A stretch of 64,000 nucleotides of DNA from Segatella hominis. GTDB lineage: Bacteria > Bacteroidota > Bacteroidia > Bacteroidales > Bacteroidaceae. How positions within the stretch are numbered: the stretch's first letter is position 1; each line of letters opens with the position of its first letter. The stretch is from assembly GCF_019249725.2 (NCBI RefSeq), contig NZ_CP137559.1:601501-665500 (forward strand), read 5' to 3'. Under the pieces are notes generated by a model, which was not told the origin of the DNA, ran no database searches, and saw only the letters and a list, made by a program, of their open reading frames with translations. A program made the translations under genes and the position numbers. Positions 8,915 to 16,604 of the stretch are shown here, piece by piece.

Positions 8915-11077
8915 ATGAGAGTTTATAAGACTAATGAGATTAAAAACATTGCGCTGCTGGGCAGTGCGGGTAGCGGCAAGACTACACTTGCCGAGAGTAT
9001 GTTGTTTGAAGCAGGCGTTATCAAGCGTAGAGGCTCTGTAGAAGCGAAGAATACGGTGAGCGACTACTTCCCAGTTGAGTTGGAATATGGCTACTCGGTG
9101 TTCCCTACTGTTTTTCATGTTGAGTGGAACAACAAGAAGCTTAATATCATTGATTGTCCTGGTAGTGATGACTTTGTGGGCGGTGCGATAACTTCAATGA
9201 ATGTAACCGATCAGGCTGTTATCCTTATTAATGGTCAGTATGGTCCTGAAGTAGGTACTCAGAACAACTTCCGCTATACAGAGAAGTTGGGCAAGCCTGT
9301 TATCTTCCTGGTCAATCAGTTGGATTCTGATAAGTGTGATTTCGATAATGTCATCGCTACGATGAAGGAAATCTATGGTCCAAAGTGTGTTCAGATTCAA
9401 TATCCTATTGAGACAGGTTCTGGCTTTAATGCTCTCATTGACGTACTTCTGATGAAAAAATATTCTTGGAAGCCAGAGGGTGGTGCTCCTATTATTGAGG
9501 ATATTCCTGAAGAGGAGATGGATAAGGCTTTGGAATTGCATAAAGCTTTAGTTGAAGCTGCTGCTGAAAATGACGAGGGCTTGATGGAGAAATTCTTTGA
9601 AAGCGAGAGCTTGACTGAAGATGAGATGCGTGAAGGTATCCGCAAGGGTCTGGTTACTCGTAGCATCTTCCCTGTTTTCTGTGTTTGTGCAGGTAAGTCT
9701 ATGGGCGTTCACCGCTTGATGGAATTCTTGGGTAATGTTGTTCCTTTCGTTGATGATATGCCTAAATTGCATAACACTCGTGGTGAGGAGATTGTTCCAG
9801 ACTCTAATGGTCCTGAAAGTATTTATTTCTTCAAGACAGGTATGGAACCTCATATCGGTGAAGTAAGTTACTTTAAGGTAATGAGTGGTTGCGTGAAGAC
9901 GGGTGATGACTTGACAAATGCTGATCGTGGCAGCAAGGAACGCATTGGACAGATTTATGCTTGTGCTGGTGCTAATCGTGTAGCTGTAGAACAGTTGAAT
10001 GCCGGTGATATCGGTTGTACGGTGAAGTTGAAGGATGTGAAGACCGGTAATACCCTGAATGGTAAGGATACAGAATGGCGATTTGACTTTATCAAATATC
10101 CTAATCCTAAATATTCACGTGCTATTAAGGCCGTTAATGCTCAGGATACAGAAAAACTGATGGCTGCTCTCTTGAAGATGCGTCAGGAGGATCCAACTTG
10201 GATTGTTGAGCAGAGTAAGGAATTGCGTCAGGTTATTGTCCGCGGACAGGGTGAATTCCATCTTCGTACTTTGAAGTGGCGTTTGGAAAATAATGAGAAA
10301 CTCAATGTTGTCTTTGAGGAGCCTCGCATTCCATATCGTGAGACTATTACCAAGAAAGCCCGTGCTGAATATCGTCATAAAAAGCAGAGTGGTGGTGCTG
10401 GTCAGTTCGGTGAGGTTCACCTTATCGTGGAGCCTTATGCAGAAGGTATGCCAGATCCTACCTCATTCACTTTCAATGGTCAGGAGTTCAAGATGAATAT
10501 CAAGAGCCGTGAGGAAGTTGATTTGGAGTGGGGTGGAAAGTTGGTCTTCCTCAACTCTGTTGTTGGTGGTGCTATTGATGCACGTTTCATGCCAGCCATC
10601 TTAAAGGGTATCATGGATTGTATGGAGCATGGTCCGTTGACAGGTAGTTATGCGCGTGATGTACGAGTTATCGTTTACGATGGTAAGATGCACCCGGTAG
10701 ATAGTAATGAGCTATCATTTATGTTGGCAGCACGACGTGCATTTAGTGATGCGTTCAAGCAGGCTGGTCCTAAGATTCTGGAACCAATCTACGACTTGGA
10801 AGTTTATGTGCCTGCAGACTTCATGGGTGATGTGATGAGCGACTTGCAAGGCCGTCGCGCTCTTATTATGGGTATGGACAGTGAGGCTGGTTATCAGAAG
10901 TTGAGTGCTAAGATTCCTTTGAAGGAACTCTCCAACTATTCGATTTCTCTCAGTTCCTTGACTGGTGGTCGAGCTTCCTTTACTACAAAGTTTGCAAGTT
11001 ACGAACTTGTTCCTAATGATATCCAGAGCAAGTTGATTGCTGATCATGAGGAGGAATTGGCTAAAGAAGCAGAGTAA
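8915..11077 (+). CDS. fusA2: EF-G paralogue (EF-G2 type), predicted GTPase-deficient
   Basis: A 720-residue translation factor with all EF-G domains: G domain (about 1-280), domain II, domains III/IV (EFHLRTLKW, QFGEVHL) and V (LQGRRALIMGMDSE). The G domain departs from canonical EF-G. The P-loop is GSAGSGKT rather than AHIDAGKT, switch I lacks the usual RGIT motif (EYGYSV is there), and the G3 motif is DCPGSDD with Ser84 where canonical EF-G has the catalytic His (DTPGH). G4 is NQLD. These changes fit the EF-G2 paralogue known from Bacteroides thetaiotaomicron, which supports slow translocation without GTP hydrolysis during carbon limitation. Absence of GTPase activity here is inferred from residues only. 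It is transcribed alone and ends at a strong terminator. Confidence 0.9.
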   Translation: MRVYKTNEIKNIALLGSAGSGKTTLAESMLFEAGVIKRRGSVEAKNTVSDYFPVELEYGYSVFPTVFHVEWNNKKLNIIDCPGSDDFVGGAITSMNVTDQAVILINGQYGPEVGTQNNFRYTEKLGKPVIFLVNQLDSDKCDFDNVIATMKEIYGPKCVQIQYPIETGSGFNALIDVLLMKKYSWKPEGGAPIIEDIPEEEMDKALELHKALVEAAAENDEGLMEKFFESESLTEDEMREGIRKGLVTRSIFPVFCVCAGKSMGVHRLMEFLGNVVPFVDDMPKLHNTRGEEIVPDSNGPESIYFFKTGMEPHIGEVSYFKVMSGCVKTGDDLTNADRGSKERIGQIYACAGANRVAVEQLNAGDIGCTVKLKDVKTGNTLNGKDTEWRFDFIKYPNPKYSRAIKAVNAQDTEKLMAALLKMRQEDPTWIVEQSKELRQVIVRGQGEFHLRTLKWRLENNEKLNVVFEEPRIPYRETITKKARAEYRHKKQSGGAGQFGEVHLIVEPYAEGMPDPTSFTFNGQEFKMNIKSREEVDLEWGGKLVFLNSVVGGAIDARFMPAILKGIMDCMEHGPLTGSYARDVRVIVYDGKMHPVDSNELSFMLAARRAFSDAFKQAGPKILEPIYDLEVYVPADFMGDVMSDLQGRRALIMGMDSEAGYQKLSAKIPLKELSNYSISLSSLTGGRASFTTKFASYELVPNDIQSKLIADHEEELAKEAE

Positions 11078-11096
11078 TAAAGATATAAGTATAGAG

Positions 11097-11130
11097 AAAG
11101 AGGCGAGCGCATTTCGTTCGCCTCTTTTTC
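11097..11130 (+). terminator. Terminator of the EF-G2 gene
   Basis: Stem AAAGAGGCGA paired with TCGCCTCTTT, loop around GCGCATTTCGT, ending in T5. It lies 20 nt after the stop codon. Confidence 0.85.
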
Positions 11131-11247
11131 TGTTATTTTGTTTGCGGATAATTGCATATATATAATTATAAGTATATAAATGTGTTAATAACGTTAAAAA
11201 CAGGTGATTTTATTAACGCAGAAGTGTTAACTGATTAAGAAATTTCA

Positions 11248-11255
11248 TATCTTTG
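11248..11255 (+). promoter_or_regulatory. -7 element directly before rprX
   Basis: TATCTTTG followed by C, only 5 nt before the rprX ATG. A start site 4-7 nt after this element would fall on or next to the ATG, so the mRNA may be leaderless. Upstream, GTTAATAACGTTAA and TATTAACGC form overlapping direct and inverted TTAAC repeats (about 11183-11232) that could be regulator sites. Confidence 0.5.
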
Positions 11256-11260
11256 CTGCC

Positions 11261-12820
11261 ATGAAGAAAAGAACAATTTGGACTATCGCAATCATTATGG
11301 GCTTTTCGTTCCTTGCTTTGCTGTTTCTGCAGTTGAGCTATATTCAGGAAATGGTGAATATGAAAAAGGAACAGTTTGACGAGTCTGTCAACAGAGCCTT
11401 ATATCAAGCTTCAAGAAATCTGGAGCTTAATGAGACTTTGCGCTATTTGGAAAAAGACGTCAATGAGACGGAGCGTAGAGCCAACAAGAAAGATTCTGTA
11501 GGAACTCGCAGTGGGACGCCTGATGGAACCATTCAGCATTCTCATCAGTATTCGGTAGTAGGAAAGGATGGTACAATCTATTCTTCGTTCGAGTTGAAGA
11601 CCATAGCCACCAATCCTGGTAATATGCCAAAGGCGATGATATTGAGGAGTGATAAGAATTCTATTGATGAGACGCAGAAATCTTTGCAGGAAATCGTCAA
11701 GAATAGATATGTTTATCAGAAAGCCTTGTTGGATGAGGTGGTTTATTCAATCCTTTACTCGGCATCAGATAAGCCTTTGAAGGAGAGAATCAATTTCAAG
11801 CAGTTGGACCAGGACTTGAAGGCTGAGATGATGAATAATGGCATTGATATTCCTTATCATTTTACGGTAACTACTCAGGATGGTCGTGAAGTTTATCGGT
11901 GTCCTGATTATACAGAGGAAGGTGAGGAGTACAGCTACTCTCAAGTGCTATTCCGTAATGATCCGCAATCGAAGATGGGTGTTGTTAAGATTCATTTCCC
12001 GGATATGAACAGCTATATCTTCTCCAGTGTGAGATTCATGATTCCAAGTGTCATTTTCACTTTGGTTTTGCTTGTTACATTTATCTTCACGATAGTTGTC
12101 ATTTTCCGTCAGAAGCGATATACGGAGATAAAGAATGATTTCATCAATAATATGACCCACGAGCTGAAAACTCCTATTGCCAGTATCAGTCTGGCGGCTC
12201 AGATGCTCAATGATAATTCTGTGAATAAGAGTGAACAGATGATGAAGCATTTGGGAAATGTTATCAATGATGAGTCCAAGCGCTTGAGATTCCTGGTGGA
12301 GAAAGTACTTCAGATGAGTATGTTTGATCGCAAGAAGGCTGTATTCAAGAAGAAGGAGTTAGACCTCAATGAAATGGTGGAGAATATTGCCAACTCCTTT
12401 ACACTCAGAGTAGAGCATACTGGTGGAAAGGTTTATACGGATATTGAAGCTATTGATTCGGCTATCTATGTGGATGAGGTTCATTTCCAGAATGTGATAT
12501 TCAATTTGATGGACAATGCTGTTAAATACAGAAAAACAGATGAGGCTCTGAATATTACAATGAAAACCTGGAATGATGACAAATTCCTCTATCTCTCAAT
12601 CAAAGATACGGGTATGGGAATGAAGAAAGAGAACTTGAAGAAGATATTTGATAAGTTCTATCGCGTTCATACAGGAAATGTGCATGATGTGAAAGGCTTC
12701 GGTCTCGGACTTGCTTATGTCAAGAAGGTCGTTGATTTGCATGATGGTGAAATCAAGGTGGAAAGTGAATTTGGTAAGGGAACGAAGTTTACCATTAAGT
12801 TGCCTGTCATTCATGATTAG
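11261..12820 (+). CDS. rprX: Sensor histidine kinase, RprX-like
   Basis: A 519-residue inner-membrane kinase. The first transmembrane helix is at about 5-30. The sensor region runs to about 250, a second helix (IPSVIFTLVLLVTFIFTIVV) follows, and then comes the kinase core. The H-box MTHELKTPIASIS places the phospho-accepting His at residue 300. The N box NLMDNAVKYR and the G boxes DTGMGMKKENL and GFGLGLAYVKK are complete. It lies 49 nt before its response regulator. Size, order and partner resemble the Bacteroides fragilis RprX/RprY system first found through altered tetracycline resistance; the signal is unknown. The start is the first ATG after a promoter that lies almost against it. Confidence 0.88.
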   Translation: MKKRTIWTIAIIMGFSFLALLFLQLSYIQEMVNMKKEQFDESVNRALYQASRNLELNETLRYLEKDVNETERRANKKDSVGTRSGTPDGTIQHSHQYSVVGKDGTIYSSFELKTIATNPGNMPKAMILRSDKNSIDETQKSLQEIVKNRYVYQKALLDEVVYSILYSASDKPLKERINFKQLDQDLKAEMMNNGIDIPYHFTVTTQDGREVYRCPDYTEEGEEYSYSQVLFRNDPQSKMGVVKIHFPDMNSYIFSSVRFMIPSVIFTLVLLVTFIFTIVVIFRQKRYTEIKNDFINNMTHELKTPIASISLAAQMLNDNSVNKSEQMMKHLGNVINDESKRLRFLVEKVLQMSMFDRKKAVFKKKELDLNEMVENIANSFTLRVEHTGGKVYTDIEAIDSAIYVDEVHFQNVIFNLMDNAVKYRKTDEALNITMKTWNDDKFLYLSIKDTGMGMKKENLKKIFDKFYRVHTGNVHDVKGFGLGLAYVKKVVDLHDGEIKVESEFGKGTKFTIKLPVIHD

Positions 12821-12869
12821 AAAAGATAGATAATAAATTTAGAATATTAACAATTAAAAGATAAAGAAT

Positions 12870-13568
12870 ATGGAAGAGAAAATAAAGGTTCTTCTCTGTG
12901 AAGACGACGAGAATTTGGGTATGTTGCTTCGCGAGTACTTGGAGGCTAAGGATTACGATACAGTACTTTGCCCTGATGGTGAAGCTGGTTATAAGGAGTT
13001 CTCTAAGACCAAATTTGATATAGCAGTTCTTGACGTGATGATGCCAAAGAAGGATGGCTTTACCTTGGCACAGGATATTCGGCAGGCTAATGCTGAGATT
13101 CCAATTATCTTCTTGACTGCAAAGACATTGAAAGAGGATATCTTGGAAGGCTTCAAGTTGGGTGCTGATGATTACATCACTAAGCCTTTCTCTATGGAAG
13201 AACTTGTTTTCCGTGTAGAGGCTATTCTTCGCCGTGTTCGTGGTAAGAAGAATAAGGAATCTACATTGTATCATATCGGTGAGTTTACATTCGATACCCA
13301 GAAGCAGCTCTTGTCAATCCGCGACAAGCAGACTAAGTTGACAACCAAGGAGAATGAACTTCTTGCATTGCTTTGCTCTCATACGAATGAGATACTTCAG
13401 CGTGATTTTGCATTGAAGACTATCTGGATTGATGATAACTATTTCAATGCACGTTCTATGGATGTTTATATCACTAAGTTGCGTAAGCATTTGAAGGATG
13501 ATCCACAGATCGAGATTATCAATATCCACGGTAAGGGATATAAGTTGATTGCTCCAGAACAGGAATAA
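12870..13568 (+). CDS. rprY: OmpR/PhoB-type response regulator, RprY-like
   Basis: A 232-residue regulator. The receiver domain (about 5-120) has acidic residues ED-D at 11-13, the phosphorylation site Asp55 in VLDVMMPKKDG, and Lys in KPFSMEEL. A C-terminal winged-helix domain (about 135-230) has the OmpR-family pattern TTKENELLALL and VDVYITKLRKHL-like helices (here MDVYITKLRKHL). The sequence is strongly reminiscent of RprY of Bacteroides. It is co-transcribed with the kinase gene 49 nt upstream and ends at a hairpin terminator. Confidence 0.92.
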   Translation: MEEKIKVLLCEDDENLGMLLREYLEAKDYDTVLCPDGEAGYKEFSKTKFDIAVLDVMMPKKDGFTLAQDIRQANAEIPIIFLTAKTLKEDILEGFKLGADDYITKPFSMEELVFRVEAILRRVRGKKNKESTLYHIGEFTFDTQKQLLSIRDKQTKLTTKENELLALLCSHTNEILQRDFALKTIWIDDNYFNARSMDVYITKLRKHLKDDPQIEIINIHGKGYKLIAPEQE

Positions 13569-13601
13569 TGCTTAAGTAAGAACATTAGTTGGTTGAAAGA
13601 T

Positions 13602-13641
13602 AAAAGGATAGATGCTTCAAAACTGCATCTATCCTTTTTTT
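13602..13641 (+). terminator. rprXY terminator, shared with the convergent gene
   Basis: AAAGGATAGATGC, a 9-nt loop, GCATCTATCCTTT, then a T run. The stop codon of the minus-strand gene (13629-13631) lies inside the right arm, so the structure ends both units. Confidence 0.85.
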
Positions 13642-13841
13642 AATGAATAAACATAACCGAGGCATCCAGCTATGACGAGGAAAAGACCAGTGAGCAGCAA
13701 TGCGTTGCTTCTGATGCTGAAAACAAACGTAGAAGCGAAAACTAAGATACCCAAAATCACGAAGGCTATTCCCATAGAAGGAAGTGCCTGGAGTGATGAT
13801 CGGATTTTCTTTCTTGAAATTTTAGAACCGAATTTCTTCAT
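13629..13841 (-). CDS. Small two-helix membrane protein of unknown function
   Basis: A 70-residue protein starting at MKKFGSKISRKK. I chose this ATG at 13841 because the longer version (from 13919) adds a hydrophobic stretch unlike the basic N-terminus usual for such proteins. Two hydrophobic helices (AFVILGILVFASTFVF and ALLLTGLFLVIAGCLGYVYSL) are joined by a short polar turn. The stop lies in the rprXY terminator. A promoter on the minus strand at 13971-14002 would give a leader of about 120 nt. Function unknown; small proteins of this kind are common in Bacteroidales. Confidence 0.6.
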   Translation of the reverse strand: MKKFGSKISRKKIRSSLQALPSMGIAFVILGILVFASTFVFSIRSNALLLTGLFLVIAGCLGYVYSLKKG

Positions 13842-13970
13842 GACTTGAAAAATTTTAAAATGCAGTAATATATGGCTGATAGTACATAAAATGTGATAGA
13901 TTATATAGATAAGAGCCACATTTTCTCCCTAAAAATGGTAAAATACTATAAAAGAGAGGTATTTATAGTG

Positions 13971-14019
13971 CAAAAGTACAAAAAATATTTGGTTAATTCA
14001 AGAAAAAGTCGTAATTTTG
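13971..14019. promoter_or_regulatory. Overlapping divergent promoters for rpsF and the minus-strand small gene
   Basis: Plus strand: TTTG at 13988-13991, 20-nt spacer, TAATTTTG at 14012-14019. Minus strand: CTTG (plus positions 13999-14002), 20-nt spacer, TACTTTTG (plus positions 13971-13978). The two promoters interlock, so one polymerase should exclude the other. Confidence 0.75.
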
Positions 14020-14039
14020 CACCGCAATTCGCGAAAATA

Positions 14040-14059
14040 GGTGTTTTGAATACCTTTTT
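14040..14059 (+). promoter_or_regulatory. Weak terminator-like hairpin in the rpsF leader
   Basis: GGTGTT, a 3-nt loop and AATACC form a short stem that is followed directly by TTTTT, within the 90-nt leader of rpsF. It could be an attenuator used in autoregulation by the S6:S18 complex, which is known for this operon in many bacteria; I cannot show this from sequence alone. Confidence 0.3.
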
Positions 14060-14109
14060 AGTGAAAAGCAAGAAATTTAATAATAACATTTTTAATTAAT
14101 TAAAGTAGT

Positions 14110-14454
14110 ATGAATCAATACGAAACCGTTTTCATTTTGACTCCCGTTTTGTCTGATGAACAGATGAAGGAAACGGTCGCTAAGTTCAAGAAGCTGCTCA
14201 CCGATAACGGTGCTGAGATTTTGAATGAAGAGGCTTGGGGTTTGAAGAAGTTGGCTTACAACATCGAGAAGAAGACATCAGGCTTCTACAACTTGATTGA
14301 GTTCAAGGCTGACCCAACTGTTATCAATACCCTCGAAGTAGGCTATCGCCGCGACGAGAAGGTAATTCGTTACATGACTGTTAAACTTGACAAGTATGCT
14401 GCCGCTTACGCAGAGAAGCGTCGTGCAAAGCTTGGTAAAAAAGAGGAGGCTTAA
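14110..14454 (+). CDS. rpsF: 30S ribosomal protein S6 (bS6)
   Basis: A 114-residue protein with the S6 start [18 protein letters not shown] and the core [22 protein letters not shown]. It binds 16S rRNA together with S18, encoded 2 nt downstream. It is the first gene of the conserved rpsF-rpsR-rplI operon. Its strong promoter is described separately. The Lys-rich C-terminal tail ([12 protein letters not shown]) is short, as usual. Confidence 0.98.
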   Translation: MNQYETVFILTPVLSDEQMKETVAKFKKLLTDNGAEILNEEAWGLKKLAYNIEKKTSGFYNLIEFKADPTVINTLEVGYRRDEKVIRYMTVKLDKYAAAYAEKRRAKLGKKEEA

Positions 14455-14456
14455 TC

Positions 14457-14726
14457 ATGGCAGATCAGAAATCAGAAATCCGTTATTTGACCGCTCCTTC
14501 TATCGATACAAAGAAGAAGAAGTATTGCCGTTTCAAGAAGAGCGGTATTAAGTATATCGACTATAAGGATCCAGAGTTCTTGAAGAAGTTCTTGAACGAG
14601 CAGGGTAAAATCCTTCCACGTCGTATCACAGGTACATCTTTGAAGTATCAGCGCCGTGTAGCACAGGCTGTTAAGCGTGCTCGCCAGATCGCTTTGCTTC
14701 CTTACGTAACCGATTTGATGAAGTAA
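14457..14726 (+). CDS. rpsR: 30S ribosomal protein S18 (bS18)
   Basis: An 89-residue protein with the S18 pattern: [20 protein letters not shown] at the start and [19 protein letters not shown] with QIALLPYV at the end. In Bacteroidetes ribosomes bS18 with bS6 and bS21 helps hold the anti-Shine-Dalgarno end of 16S rRNA, which fits the rarity of such sequences here. It starts 2 nt after the rpsF stop, so translation is probably coupled. Confidence 0.98.
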   Translation: MADQKSEIRYLTAPSIDTKKKKYCRFKKSGIKYIDYKDPEFLKKFLNEQGKILPRRITGTSLKYQRRVAQAVKRARQIALLPYVTDLMK

Positions 14727-14746
14727 TTTAAGGAGGATAAAGACTA

Positions 14747-15265
14747 ATGGAAATTATTTTGAAGCAAGATATTATCGGTCTTGGATACAAGAACGATATC
14801 GTGAATGTTAAGAGTGGTTACGGTCGTAACTTCCTTATCCCTACAGGTAAGGCTGTTATCGCATCTCCATCTGCAAAGAAGCAGTTGGCTGAGGATTTGA
14901 AGCAGCAGGCTCACAAGCTTGAGGCTATCAAGGCTGAGGCTGTTAAGAAGGGCGAGGCTCTCAATGGCGTTGTTCTTACTATCGCTGCTAAGGTAAGCGC
15001 TACAGGTCAGCTCTATGGTTCTGTAAACGCTGCTACTGTTGCTGAGGAGCTCGCTAAGAAGGGCATCGAGGTTGATCGCAAGATCATCACTATGAAGGAT
15101 GCTAAGAAGGTTGGTGAGTACGAGGCTACAGTTCACTACCACAAGGAGGTTGAGGTTAAGGTTCCTGTTGTTGTTGTTGCTGAGAATGCTCCTGTTGCTG
15201 CTCCTGCAGCTGAGGAAGCTCCTGCTGCAGCTCCAGCTGAGGAAGAGGCTCCAGCAGCTGAGTAA
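14747..15265 (+). CDS. rplI: 50S ribosomal protein L9 (bL9) with Ala/Pro/Glu tail
   Basis: The first 148 residues are a normal bL9: N-terminal rRNA-binding domain with the GYGRNFLIPTGKAV motif, a long helix, and a C-terminal domain. The last 24 or so residues form a low-complexity tail made of AAPAAEEAP-like units (2-3 repeats of Ala/Pro/Glu), which is longer than in most bacteria. The tail is encoded by near-repetitive GCTCCTGCAGCTGAGGAAG-like DNA, so its length may vary between strains. A GGAGGATAAAG stretch 13 nt before the start resembles a Shine-Dalgarno site, which is unusual here. Confidence 0.97.
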   Translation: MEIILKQDIIGLGYKNDIVNVKSGYGRNFLIPTGKAVIASPSAKKQLAEDLKQQAHKLEAIKAEAVKKGEALNGVVLTIAAKVSATGQLYGSVNAATVAEELAKKGIEVDRKIITMKDAKKVGEYEATVHYHKEVEVKVPVVVVAENAPVAAPAAEEAPAAAPAEEEAPAAE

Positions 15266-15342
15266 TTATACTCAACTATTGAGTAGGTTAACTACTCCGT
15301 TTTTTAGTACGATAATTTTCGCACTGTAAAGCAAAACAATAT

Positions 15343-15378
15343 AAATCCCTTTTGTCGAAAGACTTAAGGGATTTTTTT
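15343..15378 (+). terminator. Terminator of the rpsF operon
   Basis: AAATCCCTT, 14-nt loop, AAGGGATTT and a T run. The remaining gap 15266-15628 also holds a small ACTCAA/TTGAGT hairpin just after rplI and the fabD promoter. Confidence 0.85.
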
Positions 15379-15516
15379 GTTTTCCTATGTAGCATATCTT
15401 GTTGTGGACAGTCGAATTATCGAACAATCTCATAGTAAAATTGAACAATTTCGTCTGAAATGTCAATACAGCCATTAATTTTTAATTAATCTCTGCGAAG
15501 TCTCGATTTTTTGTTG

Positions 15517-15524
15517 TATCTTTG
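15517..15524 (+). promoter_or_regulatory. -7 element of fabD
   Basis: TATCTTTG followed by C. No TTTG is seen at the -33 position. The implied leader is about 100 nt. Confidence 0.5.
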
Positions 15525-15628
15525 CAGCCGAATTGAGTCGATGATGACATCTTCTATTTTGATATTGAAGATGGTTAAGCGACATTTCTGATAGAAAATA
15601 TTAATATTAAACTTAAAATATAAATAAA

Positions 15629-16516
15629 ATGAAAGCATTTGTTTTCCCTGGTCAGGGTTCACAGTTCGTAGGTATGGGTAAAGATCTCTACGATAACAAC
15701 GCATTGGCAAAAGAACTTTTCGATAAGGCTGACGAGATTCTCGGCTTCAAGATTACTGATATTATGTTTGCTGGTACTGATGAGCAGTTGAAGGAAACTA
15801 AGGTTACTCAGCCTGCTGTATTCCTCCACTCTGTTATTTCTGCACTTTGCTTGGGTGATGAGTTTAATCCAGCAATGGTAGCAGGTCACTCTCTCGGTGA
15901 GTTCTCTGCTTTGGTAGCTGCTGGTGCGATGGCTTTCGAGGATGGTTTGAAACTTGTTGCTGCTCGTGCCAACGCTATGCAGAAGGCTTGTGAGGCTAAT
16001 CCTGGTACTATGGCTGCTATCATCGGTTTGCCAGATGAGAAGGTTGAGGAAATCTGCGCTGAGGTAAGCACAGAAGGCAACGTGGTAGTTGCTGCTAACT
16101 ACAACTGCCCTGGTCAGCTCGTTATCTCTGGTAACGTGGATGCTATTAATGCAGCTTGCGAGAAGCTGAAGGCTGCCGGTGCTAAGCGTGCATTGCCTTT
16201 GAAGGTTGGTGGTGCTTTCCACTCTCCATTGATGCAGCCAGCTAAGGATGAACTTCAGGCTGCTATCGAGAAGACTACATTCTCTGCTCCTAAGTGTCCT
16301 GTATATCAGAATGTAGATGGTAAGCCTCATACTGATCCAGCTGAGATTCAGCAGAACCTCATCGCACAGCTTACAAGCTCTGTACGTTGGACTTCATCTG
16401 TACAGGCTATGATTGCTGCTGGTGCTGATGACTTTACTGAGTGCGGTCCAGGTAAGGCTTTACAGGGAATGATTGGTCGCATCGATAAGACTGTTGCAGC
16501 TCACGGTATTGCTTAA
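15629..16516 (+). CDS. fabD: Malonyl-CoA:ACP transacylase
   Basis: A 295-residue enzyme that transfers malonyl from CoA to acyl carrier protein, supplying fatty-acid elongation. Seen: the N-terminal FPGQGSQFVGMGKDL, the nucleophile motif GHSLGEFSAL, the conserved Arg in AARANAMQ, and the catalytic His in GGAFHSPLM. Length matches the family. It stands alone, without other fab genes. The start is the only ATG near the motif. Confidence 0.97.
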   Translation: MKAFVFPGQGSQFVGMGKDLYDNNALAKELFDKADEILGFKITDIMFAGTDEQLKETKVTQPAVFLHSVISALCLGDEFNPAMVAGHSLGEFSALVAAGAMAFEDGLKLVAARANAMQKACEANPGTMAAIIGLPDEKVEEICAEVSTEGNVVVAANYNCPGQLVISGNVDAINAACEKLKAAGAKRALPLKVGGAFHSPLMQPAKDELQAAIEKTTFSAPKCPVYQNVDGKPHTDPAEIQQNLIAQLTSSVRWTSSVQAMIAAGADDFTECGPGKALQGMIGRIDKTVAAHGIA

Positions 16517-16540
16517 TCGTTTAAAAAAATAATCCCACGT

Positions 16541-16577
16541 TTTATCTTCTTGGCAAAGGCGTTGCCGAGAAGATAAA
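16541..16577 (+). terminator. Hairpin between fabD and the amylase-fusion gene
   Basis: TTTATCTTCT-T-GGCAA pairs with TTGCC-G-AGAAGATAAA, one mismatch, 5-nt loop. The T run after it is broken (TCGTTTCATTTTT), so it may be a terminator or a leader element of the next gene. Confidence 0.5.
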
Positions 16578-16604
16578 TCGTTTCATTTTTAGTAGAACCG
16601 CTAA

